The notes below the pieces were generated by a model that saw only the letters and a list, made by a program, of their open reading frames with translations, searched no databases and had not been told where the DNA came from. Made by a program: the position numbers and the translations under genes. Source: Stenotrophomonas maltophilia (GTDB lineage Bacteria; Pseudomonadota; Gammaproteobacteria; Xanthomonadales; Xanthomonadaceae). From it: 57,923 bases of DNA. Shown one piece after another: positions 25,117 to 33,540 of the stretch (position 1 is the first letter of the stretch; every line of letters begins with the position of its first letter). The stretch is from the NCBI GenBank assembly GCA_002435595.1, contig DJBL01000169.1, positions 1 to 57,923 on the forward strand. The letters run 5' to 3'.

Positions 25117-26403
25117 GTGAGCGAACGCATCGCCGTGCTCGGCGCCGGCCCGATGGGCCTGGCCGTGGCCTATCAACTGGCCCGCGACGGCCACCACCCG
25201 GTGATCTTCGAGGCCGATGACCGGGTCGGCGGGATGACCGCCAGCTTCGATTTCGGCGGCCTCCAGATCGAGCGCTACTACCACTTCCACTGCACCTCCG
25301 ATACGGATTTCCTGACCGTGCTGGACGAGCTCGGCCTGGCTGGGAAGATGCGCTGGACCCAGACCCGCATGGGCTACTGGTTCGACAAGCGCCTGCAGGC
25401 CTGGGGCAACCCGGTCGCCCTGCTGCGCTTCAAGGGGCTGGGCCTGGTGGCCAAGTTCCGCTACGGGCTGCACGCGTTCCTGTGCACCCGGCGCACCGAC
25501 TGGGCGCCGCTGGACCACGTGGAGGCCTCCGGCTGGATCCGGCGCTGGGTCGGTGCCGAAGCGTATGAGGTGCTGTGGCGCAAGCTGTTCGACTACAAGT
25601 TCTACGACTACGCCAGCAACCTGTCGGCCGCATGGATCTGGAGCCGGATCCGCCGGATCGGGCGCTCGCGCTACAACCTGATGCGCGAAAAACTGGGCTA
25701 CCTCGAGGGGGGCTCCTCGACCCTGCTCGACGGCCTGCATGCGGACATCCTGCGCCACGGCGGCGAGGTGCGGCTGGGCGCACCGGTGCAGCGGATCGTG
25801 ATCGAAGACGGCCAGGTCCGCGGCGTGGAAGTCGGTGGCCAGCGGCTTGCCTTCGACAAGGTGGTCTCCACCGTGCCGCTGCCGTTCGTGCCGCGGCTGG
25901 CGCCGGACCTGCCCGAACCGATCCTGGCCCGGTTCCGCGCGCTGAACAACATCGCGGTGGTGTGCGTGATCGCCAAGCTGCGCCGGCCGGTGTCGGACAA
26001 CTTCTGGGTCAACACCAACGATCCGGACATGGATATCCCCGGCATCGTGGAATACACCAACCTGCGCCCGCTGGACGCGCACATCGTGTACGTGCCGTTC
26101 TACATGCCCGGCGAGCACCCCAAATACGCCGATCCCGATGCGGTGTTCATCGACAAGGTGCGCCGCTACCTGATGCAGATCAATCCGTCGCTGGTGGACG
26201 AGGACTTCCTGCAGATCCACGCCAGCCGCTACCGGCATGCGCAGCCGATCTGCGAGCCGGGCTTCCTGGACCGGCTGCCGCCGCGCAGGCTGCCGGTGCA
26301 GGGCCTGTGGGTGGCCGACACCTCGCACTACTATCCCGAAGACCGCGGCATCTCCGAGAGCATCGGTTTTGGCCGGATGCTGGCGCGGGAAGTGGTGGCA
26401 TGA
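25117..26403 (+). CDS. NAD(P)/FAD-dependent oxidoreductase (amine-oxidase-like fold)
   Basis: A 428-residue flavoprotein with the dinucleotide motif VLGAGPMGLAVAYQLARDG and the following FEADDRVGGMTAS. FYDYASNLSAAWIWSRI in the middle and the C-terminal FAD contact VADTSHYYPEDRGISESIGFG are typical of the protoporphyrinogen-oxidase/UDP-galactopyranose-mutase-like group often found in polysaccharide loci. The substrate cannot be read from sequence. It starts with GTG at 25117 and its stop overlaps the GtrA gene. Confidence 0.8.
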   Translation: MSERIAVLGAGPMGLAVAYQLARDGHHPVIFEADDRVGGMTASFDFGGLQIERYYHFHCTSDTDFLTVLDELGLAGKMRWTQTRMGYWFDKRLQAWGNPVALLRFKGLGLVAKFRYGLHAFLCTRRTDWAPLDHVEASGWIRRWVGAEAYEVLWRKLFDYKFYDYASNLSAAWIWSRIRRIGRSRYNLMREKLGYLEGGSSTLLDGLHADILRHGGEVRLGAPVQRIVIEDGQVRGVEVGGQRLAFDKVVSTVPLPFVPRLAPDLPEPILARFRALNNIAVVCVIAKLRRPVSDNFWVNTNDPDMDIPGIVEYTNLRPLDAHIVYVPFYMPGEHPKYADPDAVFIDKVRRYLMQINPSLVDEDFLQIHASRYRHAQPICEPGFLDRLPPRRLPVQGLWVADTSHYYPEDRGISESIGFGRMLAREVVA

Positions 26404-26801
26404 TCCAGGCGCTGGCCTCGCGGCAGTTCCTGCTGTTCCTGCTGGTCGGCGGGCTGGCCGCGCTGGTCAACGTCCTGTCGCGGATCGGCTACAGCCAGTG
26501 GCTGGCCTTCACCCCGGCAATCGTGCTGGCCTACCTGACCGGCATGCTCACCGCCTTCGTGCTGTCGCGCCTGTTCGTGTTCAAGGACAGCAGTCGCCCG
26601 CTGCACCATTCGGCGTTCTACTTCGTGCTGGTCAACGCGTTCGCCGTGCTGCAGACCTGGATCGTCTCCACCGTGCTGGCCTTCCATCTGCTGCCGTGGC
26701 TGGGGGTGGCGACGCTGCGCCTGGAGATCGCCCATGCGATCGGGGTGGCGGTGCCGGTGTTCTCCAGCTACTTCGGCCACAAGTACCTGTCCTTCCGCTG
26801 A
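26400..26801 (+). CDS. GtrA-family membrane protein
   Basis: A 133-residue protein with four membrane helices and the GtrA family pattern: FLLVGGLAALVNVLSR at the start, YLTGMLTAFVLSRLFVFKDS in the middle and PVFSSYFGHKYLSFR at the end. GtrA proteins are thought to flip polyprenyl-phosphate-linked sugars. In mycobacteria the GtrA member Rv3789 lies next to dprE1 and is tied to arabinan synthesis, and here the gene also closes a DprE1/DprE2 operon. It overlaps the upstream stop (ATGA). Confidence 0.88.
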   Translation: MIQALASRQFLLFLLVGGLAALVNVLSRIGYSQWLAFTPAIVLAYLTGMLTAFVLSRLFVFKDSSRPLHHSAFYFVLVNAFAVLQTWIVSTVLAFHLLPWLGVATLRLEIAHAIGVAVPVFSSYFGHKYLSFR

Positions 26802-27038
26802 GCAGGGCGGGCGCGGTGCCACGGTGCACGCCCGGGTCAGCTGGCGGTCACCCTTGCGCGACGCCCTGGCAGGGTCGCAACAGGTCGCGAGATGCGCGCG
26901 GCCTGTTGCCATCCGGGCGTATGCCGCGGGTAAATGGCCGCAGCCGCCGCGCGCGCACCGCTGCGGGCCCGGGCGCGTTCAGCCAGATCGCGGCACGCGC
27001 CCCGCCGCGCGGTCCGGCCCCTGCGGGATGGGGGAAGC

Positions 27039-27044
27039 TATAAT
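27039..27044 (+). promoter_or_regulatory. Candidate -10 box TATAAT of the acyl-aminosugar operon
   Basis: A perfect TATAAT lies 31 bases before the glycosyltransferase gene, in the only sizeable gap (273 bases, 26802-27074) of the plus-strand O-antigen genes. No clear -35 box is seen 16-18 bases upstream. The rest of the gap holds no gene; a short palindrome, AACAGG with CCTGTT, lies near 26879-26908. Confidence 0.5.
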
Positions 27045-27074
27045 CGACGACCGCCGGCGAGGATCCACTACCCC

Positions 27075-28058
27075 ATGACAGCCCCCCCCTTTTCCAGCCG
27101 CCCCACGCAGGATGCCCCGCTGGAGCTTTCCGTGGTGGCGCCGGTGTATGGCTGCCAGGGTTGCCTGGAAGACCTGGTCGACCAGGTGCAGGCTGCGGTG
27201 GGGACGATCGGGGTCGATTTCGAGATGATCCTCGTCGATGACGCCAGCCCCGATGGCGCCTGGGCGCGGATCGAGGAGCTGTCGCGGACCCGGCCGTGGC
27301 TGCGCGGGCTGCGCCTGTCGCGCAATTTCGGCCAGCATTCGGCCATCTCCGCCGGTATCGAGCATGCCAACGGGCGCTGGACCGTGGTGATGGACTGCGA
27401 CCTGCAGGATGCCCCGAGCGAGATCCCGGCGCTGTACCGCAAAGCCAACCAGGAAGACCTCGACGTGGTCTTCGCCCAGCGCATCGAACGCCAGGACAAG
27501 CCGCTCAAGCGGCTGTCGTCGTGGAGTTTCTTCACCCTGCTCGGCTGGTTGACCGGTGTCCCGCAGGATCCGACCACGGCCAACTTCGGCATCTACCACC
27601 GCAAGGTCATCCAGGCGGTCTGCCAGATGCCCGAGCGTGACCGCTCCTTCCCGCTGATGGTCAAGTGGGCCGGCTTCCGCACCGGCAAGCTGCCGGTCCA
27701 GCACCAGGCGCGCGCGGTGGGCGAGACGTCCTATACGCTGCGCAAACTGATCAAGCTGTCGGTCAACATCGCGCTCGGCTACTCGGAAAAGCCGCTGCGC
27801 ATGGTTGCCGGCACCGGCATCGCGTGTGCGCTGGTGGCCTTCGTGCTGGTGGGCATGAGCCTGCTGCGCTGGTGGGACGGGGATATCGAAGTGGCCGGCT
27901 ACACCTCCATCATCGGCTCGGTGTGGCTGATCGGCGGGCTGGTGATGTTCTGCCTGGGCGTGGTCGGGTTGTATGTCGGCCAGGTGTTCCGCAACGTGCA
28001 GCACCGCCCCTACTACATCATCGCCGATGCGGTGAACGACGCGCGGGAAGCCCGATGA
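27075..28058 (+). CDS. Polyprenyl-phosphate glycosyltransferase, GT2 (ArnC/GtrB-like)
   Basis: Transfers a sugar from a nucleotide donor to a polyprenyl phosphate at the inner membrane. The 327-residue protein has a GT-A domain (VVAPVYGCQGCLEDLVDQV, the FEMILVDDASPDG region, the DxD in VMDCDLQDAPSEIPALY) and the LRLSRNFGQHSAI typical of the DPM/ArnC/GtrB group. Two C-terminal hydrophobic segments (about residues 245-265 and 280-305) anchor it. It is the first gene of an operon with overlapping stops and starts. The sugar could be the Fuc4N derivative made by its neighbours. Confidence 0.88.
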   Translation: MTAPPFSSRPTQDAPLELSVVAPVYGCQGCLEDLVDQVQAAVGTIGVDFEMILVDDASPDGAWARIEELSRTRPWLRGLRLSRNFGQHSAISAGIEHANGRWTVVMDCDLQDAPSEIPALYRKANQEDLDVVFAQRIERQDKPLKRLSSWSFFTLLGWLTGVPQDPTTANFGIYHRKVIQAVCQMPERDRSFPLMVKWAGFRTGKLPVQHQARAVGETSYTLRKLIKLSVNIALGYSEKPLRMVAGTGIACALVAFVLVGMSLLRWWDGDIEVAGYTSIIGSVWLIGGLVMFCLGVVGLYVGQVFRNVQHRPYYIIADAVNDAREAR

Positions 28059-28813
28059 GCATCGTCTTCGACCATGGCCAGGGCCGCCTCGCCGCCCGCC
28101 TGACGCCGTGGGACGAGCGCGCGCTCGGGTTTGCCACCGCCGAAGTCACCGCGCTGGAAATCGCCTCGGTCGACCAGGCCACTGCGCTGCTGGCCGAGCT
28201 GGAACAGTGGTGCGCCGGGCAATCGGTGCGGTATCTGTTCGGGCGCGTCGATGCCATGCACGCGGTCGCCAAGGCCGCATTGCTGCAGCAGGGCTACCAG
28301 TTCGTGGAAACCTCGCTGACCGTGTCGCGCAGTGGCTTTGCCAACCTGCCGGCGGTGCCGCGCGGCATGTTGCCGACGCTGCGCCCGGCCACCGCCGCCG
28401 ACGTTCCCGAGCTGCGCCGCATTGCCGCCACCGATTTCGCCCACGGCCGCTTCCTGGAGGATCCGGCCATCGATCCGGCACGCGCCGCCCAGCGCACCGC
28501 CAACTGGATCGAGGATCTGGTCAGCGGCGGCCTGGCCCAGGTCGCCGAGTCGCGCGGCCGCACCATCGGCTTCCATGCCGAACGCGTGGATATCGCCCAG
28601 CGCAGTGCCGAGCTGCTGCTGACCGGCGCCACCGCGCCCTACGCCATGCTGGCCGTGCCGCTGTGGATCACCGCGCTCGAGGCACTGGCCGCGCGCGACA
28701 TCCAGCAGTGCACCACCCTGGTTTCCGCAGCCAACACCGGCATCATCAATCTGTATGCCCGGCTTGGCTTCCATTTCAACAGCACCCTGTTTGGGTTCAG
28801 GAAATTTCTATGA
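28055..28813 (+). CDS. GNAT acyltransferase, dTDP-fucosamine acetyltransferase (WecD/RffC)-like
   Basis: A 252-residue GNAT enzyme that probably acylates the 4-amino group of dTDP-Fuc4N. It has the two-part layout of WecD: an N-terminal half-GNAT region (DERALGFATAEV) and a C-terminal GNAT domain starting TLRPATAADVPELRRIA. FAHGRFLEDPAID and RTANWIEDLVSG correspond to the WecD signature region, and the end reads AANTGIINLYARLGF. The WecE-like gene nearby supplies the amine. The ACP gene directly after it suggests the donor may be an acyl-ACP and not acetyl-CoA; that is inference. Confidence 0.75.
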   Translation: MSIVFDHGQGRLAARLTPWDERALGFATAEVTALEIASVDQATALLAELEQWCAGQSVRYLFGRVDAMHAVAKAALLQQGYQFVETSLTVSRSGFANLPAVPRGMLPTLRPATAADVPELRRIAATDFAHGRFLEDPAIDPARAAQRTANWIEDLVSGGLAQVAESRGRTIGFHAERVDIAQRSAELLLTGATAPYAMLAVPLWITALEALAARDIQQCTTLVSAANTGIINLYARLGFHFNSTLFGFRKFL

Positions 28814-29058
28814 ACGATGTCGTTACCGAAGATAAAGTCGTCGCCGTGTTCGCCCGCGTGCTGGGCATCGCCCCGGACACCATCCACGACGACCTGCGCT
28901 ACGCGACCATCCCGCAGTGGGATTCGATCGCGCACATGTCCGTCGTTGGCGCGCTGGAGGAAGCCTTCGGCGTGATGATCGACATGGATGAAGTGATCGA
29001 CATGAGTTCGGTCGGCAAGGCGCGCGAGATCCTGCGCAAGCACGGCGCGGCTGTCTGA
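28810..29058 (+). CDS. Acyl carrier protein
   Basis: An 82-residue ACP. The phosphopantetheine-accepting Ser is in QWDSIAHMSVVGALEEAFG (about residue 39), with DSIAHM in place of the DSLDxV of the fatty-acid ACP, so this is a specialised carrier. It overlaps the acyltransferase gene by ATGA and precedes a FabG-like reductase by 2 bases. An acyl-AMP ligase three genes along could load it. Confidence 0.9.
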   Translation: MNDVVTEDKVVAVFARVLGIAPDTIHDDLRYATIPQWDSIAHMSVVGALEEAFGVMIDMDEVIDMSSVGKAREILRKHGAAV

Positions 29059-29060
29059 AC

Positions 29061-29804
29061 ATGTCCGCCTCCGTGCCGGTCGTGCTGGTTACCGGGGCCT
29101 CGCGCGGGATCGGGCGGGCGATCGCCCTGCACCTGGCCGCGCAGCAGGTCCAGCTGGTGCTGGTCGCGCGTGACGAGCAGGCGCTGTCCGGGCTGGCCGG
29201 CGAGGTGGAGGCGCTGTCGGCGCCCGCGCCGCTGTGCGTGCCGCTGGACCTCACCGACGCCGATGCCATCGCCGCGCTTTTCAAGCAGGTGTTCGCGCGC
29301 TTCGGGCGCCTGGATGGCCTGGTCAACAATGCCGGCGTGCTGCACGAAGGCCTGCTCGGCATGATCCGCGCCGAGGACATCGACCAGGTGCTGGCGGTCA
29401 ACGTAAAGGCACCGCTGATGGCGATGCAGTACGCATCGCGGCTGATGGCACGTGCCGGCAAGGGCAGCATCGTCAACCTGGTCTCGATCATGGGCGTCAA
29501 CGGCGCCGCCGGGCTGAGCCTGTATTCGGCCAGCAAGGCCGCCCTGCTGGGCGCCACCCGCTCGGCCGCCAAGGAACTGGCCCCGCGCGGGATCCGCGTC
29601 AATGCGGTCTCGCCCGGTTTCATCGACACCGACATGACCCGCAGCATGCCCGAGGCCGCCCACGCCAAGCGCGTGGCCTCCATCGGCATGGGCCGTGCCG
29701 GTACTCCCGGGGAGGTGGCCGAACTGGTCGCCTTCCTGCTCAGCGATGCCGCCAGCTACGTGACCGGTCAGGTGATCGGCATCGACGGACAGATGGTGGT
29801 CTGA
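29061..29804 (+). CDS. FabG-like SDR, 3-oxoacyl-ACP reductase type
   Basis: A 247-residue classical SDR with TGASRGIGRAIA, LVNNAGVLHEG, the catalytic Ser in NLVSIMGVNG and YSASKAALLG (YxxxK). The C-terminus VTGQVIGIDGQMVV is typical of FabG, which argues for a beta-keto or beta-hydroxy acyl-ACP substrate. With the ACP it may produce a 3-hydroxyacyl group. The specificity is not provable from sequence. Confidence 0.82.
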   Translation: MSASVPVVLVTGASRGIGRAIALHLAAQQVQLVLVARDEQALSGLAGEVEALSAPAPLCVPLDLTDADAIAALFKQVFARFGRLDGLVNNAGVLHEGLLGMIRAEDIDQVLAVNVKAPLMAMQYASRLMARAGKGSIVNLVSIMGVNGAAGLSLYSASKAALLGATRSAAKELAPRGIRVNAVSPGFIDTDMTRSMPEAAHAKRVASIGMGRAGTPGEVAELVAFLLSDAASYVTGQVIGIDGQMVV

Positions 29805-31211
29805 ATGCCGTTCTGGAACCTGGAACAACACGGCGATCGGGTGGCCCTGATCGATGGCGAGCGCCAGTACGACTACCACGCGTTGGCCGCGCTGGCGGAC
29901 CGCCACGCCGCATCGCTGCCGGCCGGACGCGGCATGGGCCTGCTGTGCATGCCCAGCCACGTCGATGCGGTGGCGCTGTACCTGGGTGCGCTGCGCAGTG
30001 GCCGCCAGGTTCCGCTGCTGCTGCAGCCGGACACCGACGCGGCCCTGCTCGCCGCGCTGGTGCAGCACTACCAGCCCGAGTGGGTGGCCAGCCCCGGCGA
30101 GGCTGCCGACGGCTACCACACCGTGCTGCGTGGCCAGGCCCTGGCACTGCATGTCCGCAACGCCGAGGCCGCGCCGCCGGCGCCTGCCCCGCACCCGGAC
30201 CTGGCGCTGCTGCTGAGCACCTCCGGCAGTACCGGCTCGTCCAAGCTGGTGCGTCTGTCGGCCAGCGGCCTGGATGCCAACGCCGAGGCCATCGTGGCCT
30301 ACCTGGGCCTGCAGCCGACCGACCGGGCCATCACCACCCTGCCGCTGGCGTATTCGTTCGGGATGTCCATCCTCAACAGCCACCTGGCCTGCGGCGGTTC
30401 GGTGGTGTTGAGCAACGACAGCCTGATGACCCGCCCGTTCTGGGACGCCGCGCGCGGCCACGGCGTCACCTCGCTGTCCGGCGTGCCGGCCACCTTCGAG
30501 ATCCTGCGCAGGATGGGCCTGGCGCGCATGCAGCTGCCCAGCCTGCGCATGCTCACCCAGGCCGGCGGGCGCCTGCGCGACGAACTGGTGCGGTACTTCG
30601 CCGAGGAAAGCCTGCAGCACAAGCTGGCGTTTTTCGTCATGTATGGCCAGACCGAGGCCTCGCCGCGCATCAGCTACGTGCCCGCCGACCGCCTGCTGGA
30701 CAAGGTCGGCAGCATCGGCGTGGCCGTGCCGGGCGGTGCGATCGAGGTCGATGCGGCCAGCGGCGAGCTGGTCTACCGCGGCCCCAACGTGATGCTGGGC
30801 TACGCCGAGCACCGCGCGGACCTGGCCCGCGGCGATGAGATGCACGGCGTGCTGCACACCGGCGACCTGGTCCGGGTGGACGACGAGGGCTTCCACTTCA
30901 TCACCGGCCGGGCCAAGCGCTTCCTCAAGATCTCCGGCAACCGGGTCAACCTGGACGAGGTCGAGGCGATGCTGTCGGCCGAACTGGGCCAGCAGATCGC
31001 CTGCTCGGGCGGCGACGACGACCTGGTGGCCTTCAGCCACGGCGAAGCGGTCGCCGACCCGGCGCAGGTGCGCCAGCTGGTCCAGGCCCGCTACAAACTT
31101 TTCGGCGGCCATGTCCGCGCGATCCACCTGGACGCCCTGCCGCTGATGGCCAGCGGCAAGGTGGACTACCAGAGTCTCCGGCAGATCGCCGGCCAAGGAG
31201 CTGCAACGTGA
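29805..31211 (+). CDS. Acyl-AMP ligase / acyl-CoA synthetase family protein
   Basis: A 468-residue member of the ANL superfamily that activates a carboxylic acid with ATP and probably loads it onto the ACP. Motifs run in order: A3 LSTSGSTGSSK (about residues 136-146), A5 YGQTEASPRIS, A7 HTGDLVRVDDEG, A8 GRAKRFLKISGNRVNLDEVE and the C-terminal catalytic Lys in ASGKVDY. The N-terminal domain is short for the family. The gene starts 1 base after the SDR stop and its own stop overlaps the LuxE-like gene. Confidence 0.85.
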   Translation: MPFWNLEQHGDRVALIDGERQYDYHALAALADRHAASLPAGRGMGLLCMPSHVDAVALYLGALRSGRQVPLLLQPDTDAALLAALVQHYQPEWVASPGEAADGYHTVLRGQALALHVRNAEAAPPAPAPHPDLALLLSTSGSTGSSKLVRLSASGLDANAEAIVAYLGLQPTDRAITTLPLAYSFGMSILNSHLACGGSVVLSNDSLMTRPFWDAARGHGVTSLSGVPATFEILRRMGLARMQLPSLRMLTQAGGRLRDELVRYFAEESLQHKLAFFVMYGQTEASPRISYVPADRLLDKVGSIGVAVPGGAIEVDAASGELVYRGPNVMLGYAEHRADLARGDEMHGVLHTGDLVRVDDEGFHFITGRAKRFLKISGNRVNLDEVEAMLSAELGQQIACSGGDDDLVAFSHGEAVADPAQVRQLVQARYKLFGGHVRAIHLDALPLMASGKVDYQSLRQIAGQGAAT

Positions 31212-32314
31212 CCCTGCCTGCCTCGCCCGCGACCGCGCCGGCCGCCGCGCTGGACGTGGATGTGTTCGGACTGGACCGGGCGCACAAGCGCGCCTGGCTG
31301 CTGGATGGGCTCAACCGCCTGACCGCGCACCACCAGGCCCGCTGCCTGCCGTATGCGCGCGTGCTCGAGGGCTTGTGGCCGGTGGCGCCTGCGCCCTCGC
31401 TGGAGGCGGTGCCGTGGCTGCCGGTGCGCATGTTCAAACTGCTGGACCTCAAGAGCATCGAGGACAGTCAGGTATCGCGCACGCTGGTCTCCAGCGGCAC
31501 CACCGGCGCGGCGGTCTCGCGCATCTTCCTGGATGCCGATACCGCCCGCGCCCAGGCGCGCGCGCTGACCCGGATCTTCTCGCACTTCGCCGGGGCAAAG
31601 CGCATGCGCATGCTGGTGGTGGACGATGACAGCTTCCTGCGCGACCGCAGCCGCTTCAACGCGCGCGCCGCCGGCATCCTGGGGTTCTCCAACTTCGGCC
31701 GCGACCACCTGTACCTGCTGGACGAATCGCTGCAGCCGGACTGGACCGTGCTGGAGCAGTGGCTGCAGGCCCATCCGGATGAACCGGTGCTGCTGTTCGG
31801 CTTCACCTTCATCGTCTGGCAGTCCTTCATCCAGGCAGCGCGGCGCGATGGCGTGCAGCTGCGCTTCCCGCCGGGCAGCATGCTGGTGCACGGTGGCGGC
31901 TGGAAGAAGATGGACGAACAGAAGGTGGACAACAACGCCTACAAGGCCGCGCTGTCGGAGACCTTCGGCATCGAACGCGTGCACAACTACTACGGCATGG
32001 TGGAACAGGTCGGCTCGATCTTCTTCGAGTGCGAACACGGCCACCTGCATGCACCGGCCTACGCCGACGTGATCGTGCGCGACCTGCAGGACCTGCAGCC
32101 GGTCGCCCATGGCACCACCGGTGCCATCCAGGTGCTCAGCCTGCTGCCCGAGAGCTATCCCGGGCACAGCCTGCTGACCGAAGACCTGGGCGTCATCCAT
32201 GGCGAAGACGATTGCCCATGCGGGCGACCCGGCAAGCACTTCGGCGTGCTGGGCCGGATCAAGAACGTGGAAATCCGCGGCTGCAGCGACACTCGGACGG
32301 TACCCAACGCATGA
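31208..32314 (+). CDS. LuxE-like acyl-protein synthetase
   Basis: A 368-residue homologue of LuxE, the enzyme that activates a fatty acid as acyl-AMP, takes it on a Cys and passes it to LuxC in bioluminescent bacteria. Visible: the SSGTTGAAVSRIF phosphate loop, the FGFTFIVWQSF and HGGGWKK stretches, and HNYYGMVEQVGSIFFECE near the middle. The length matches LuxE. No luciferase gene is present and luminescence is not implied. GTG start at 31208 (GTGA overlap); the luxC-like gene follows with a 4-base overlap. Confidence 0.85.
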   Translation: MTLPASPATAPAAALDVDVFGLDRAHKRAWLLDGLNRLTAHHQARCLPYARVLEGLWPVAPAPSLEAVPWLPVRMFKLLDLKSIEDSQVSRTLVSSGTTGAAVSRIFLDADTARAQARALTRIFSHFAGAKRMRMLVVDDDSFLRDRSRFNARAAGILGFSNFGRDHLYLLDESLQPDWTVLEQWLQAHPDEPVLLFGFTFIVWQSFIQAARRDGVQLRFPPGSMLVHGGGWKKMDEQKVDNNAYKAALSETFGIERVHNYYGMVEQVGSIFFECEHGHLHAPAYADVIVRDLQDLQPVAHGTTGAIQVLSLLPESYPGHSLLTEDLGVIHGEDDCPCGRPGKHFGVLGRIKNVEIRGCSDTRTVPNA

Positions 32315-33534
32315 CCACCCTGCTTTTCTCCATCCGTCCCCAGGCCACCCTGGAAAGCGAGCTGGCGCGCCTGGCGGCGCTGCCGCCGATGCTGCCGTTC
32401 TCCGCGCCACTGCGCGAGTTCGTCGCCGAGTTTTCCCGGCGCGTGTTCGCCCTGCCGCAACTGCGCGAACACCCCGAGCTGGCCACGCTGGGCCACTGGT
32501 TCCGCGGCGCGGCGGTCAACCAGTTGTCCCAGCGCCTGTCCGCGCGCAGCGGCGAGCTCAACCTGGCGCGTGGGCTGGTGTTCCACCTGGCCCCGGCAAA
32601 CGTGGACGTGTTGTTCGCCTATGCCTGGCTGATGTCGGTGCTGGCCGGCAACACCAACGTGGCGCGCCTGTCGCAGAAGCAGAGCACCCAGCGCGATGCG
32701 CTGGTCTCGATCCTGCACGCCATGCACGCAGAAGGCGTGCACCTGCAGGTGCTGGAGCGCGCGGTGCTGCTGACCTATCCGCATGACGATGCGGTCACCG
32801 GCCTGATCTCGCGCCACTGCCATGCGCGCATCATCTGGGGCGGCGACGCCACCGTGGCCAAGATCCGCTCGCTGCCGATCGCCCCGCTGGCGGTGGAACT
32901 GGCCTTCCCCGACCGCTTCGGCGTGGCGGTGGTGCGCGCCGCCGCGCTCGCCACCGCCGACGCGGCCGAACTGCAGGAGCTTGCCCGACGCTTCTGCAAC
33001 GATGTGCTGTGGTTCGGCCAGCAGGCCTGCTCCTCGCCGCGTTGCCTGTACTGGATCGGCGGCGCCGCGGACATCGCCGCGGCCAAGTCCCGCTTCTGGC
33101 CGGCCGTGCGTGACCAGGCCGGGCAGATCGACGATGAGCCGGCCGCCTTGATGGCGCGCGTCACCGATGCCAACCTGCTGGCGGCACTGGGCCATGGCGT
33201 GCACAGCCCCGATGCGATGGGGCTGTACCCGCTGCGCCTGGAAACCCCGCGCGCCGATGGCCACCTGCGCGAGATCCAGTCCGGCCATGGGCTGGTGGTG
33301 GAGATCGCGCTGGCCGACCTGGCCGACCTGGCCGCCCAGCTCGACGACCGCGACCAGACCCTGGTCCAGCATGGCTTCAGTGCCCAGGACCTGACCGGCT
33401 TCCTGTCCACGCTCGGCAACCGCGCGGTGGACCGCGTGGTCCCGTTCGGCCGTGCGCTGGATTTCCACCCCGTATGGGACGGCACCGACCTGCTCGACGT
33501 CCTGACCCGCAAGATCACCCTGCCTGCGACCTGA
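32311..33534 (+). CDS. LuxC-like acyl-CoA/acyl-protein reductase
   Basis: A 407-residue homologue of LuxC, which reduces an acyl group to an aldehyde with NADPH. The catalytic Cys is in FGQQACSSPR (about residue 241), preceded by the ALDH-like AIRC-equivalent LAGNTNVARLSQKQ and the WGGDATVAKI motif. It is shorter than Vibrio LuxC (about 480 residues). It is paired with the LuxE-like gene in the usual order. The product could be an aldehyde for amination, or an acyl thioester relay; neither is shown. Confidence 0.82.
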   Translation: MTTLLFSIRPQATLESELARLAALPPMLPFSAPLREFVAEFSRRVFALPQLREHPELATLGHWFRGAAVNQLSQRLSARSGELNLARGLVFHLAPANVDVLFAYAWLMSVLAGNTNVARLSQKQSTQRDALVSILHAMHAEGVHLQVLERAVLLTYPHDDAVTGLISRHCHARIIWGGDATVAKIRSLPIAPLAVELAFPDRFGVAVVRAAALATADAAELQELARRFCNDVLWFGQQACSSPRCLYWIGGAADIAAAKSRFWPAVRDQAGQIDDEPAALMARVTDANLLAALGHGVHSPDAMGLYPLRLETPRADGHLREIQSGHGLVVEIALADLADLAAQLDDRDQTLVQHGFSAQDLTGFLSTLGNRAVDRVVPFGRALDFHPVWDGTDLLDVLTRKITLPAT

Positions 33535-33540
33535 CCCCTG

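Noticed and set aside
31208..33534. Bioluminescence operon
   Set aside because: LuxE and LuxC homologues are present, but there is no luxA, luxB, luxD or luxI/R homologue, and the neighbours are polysaccharide genes.
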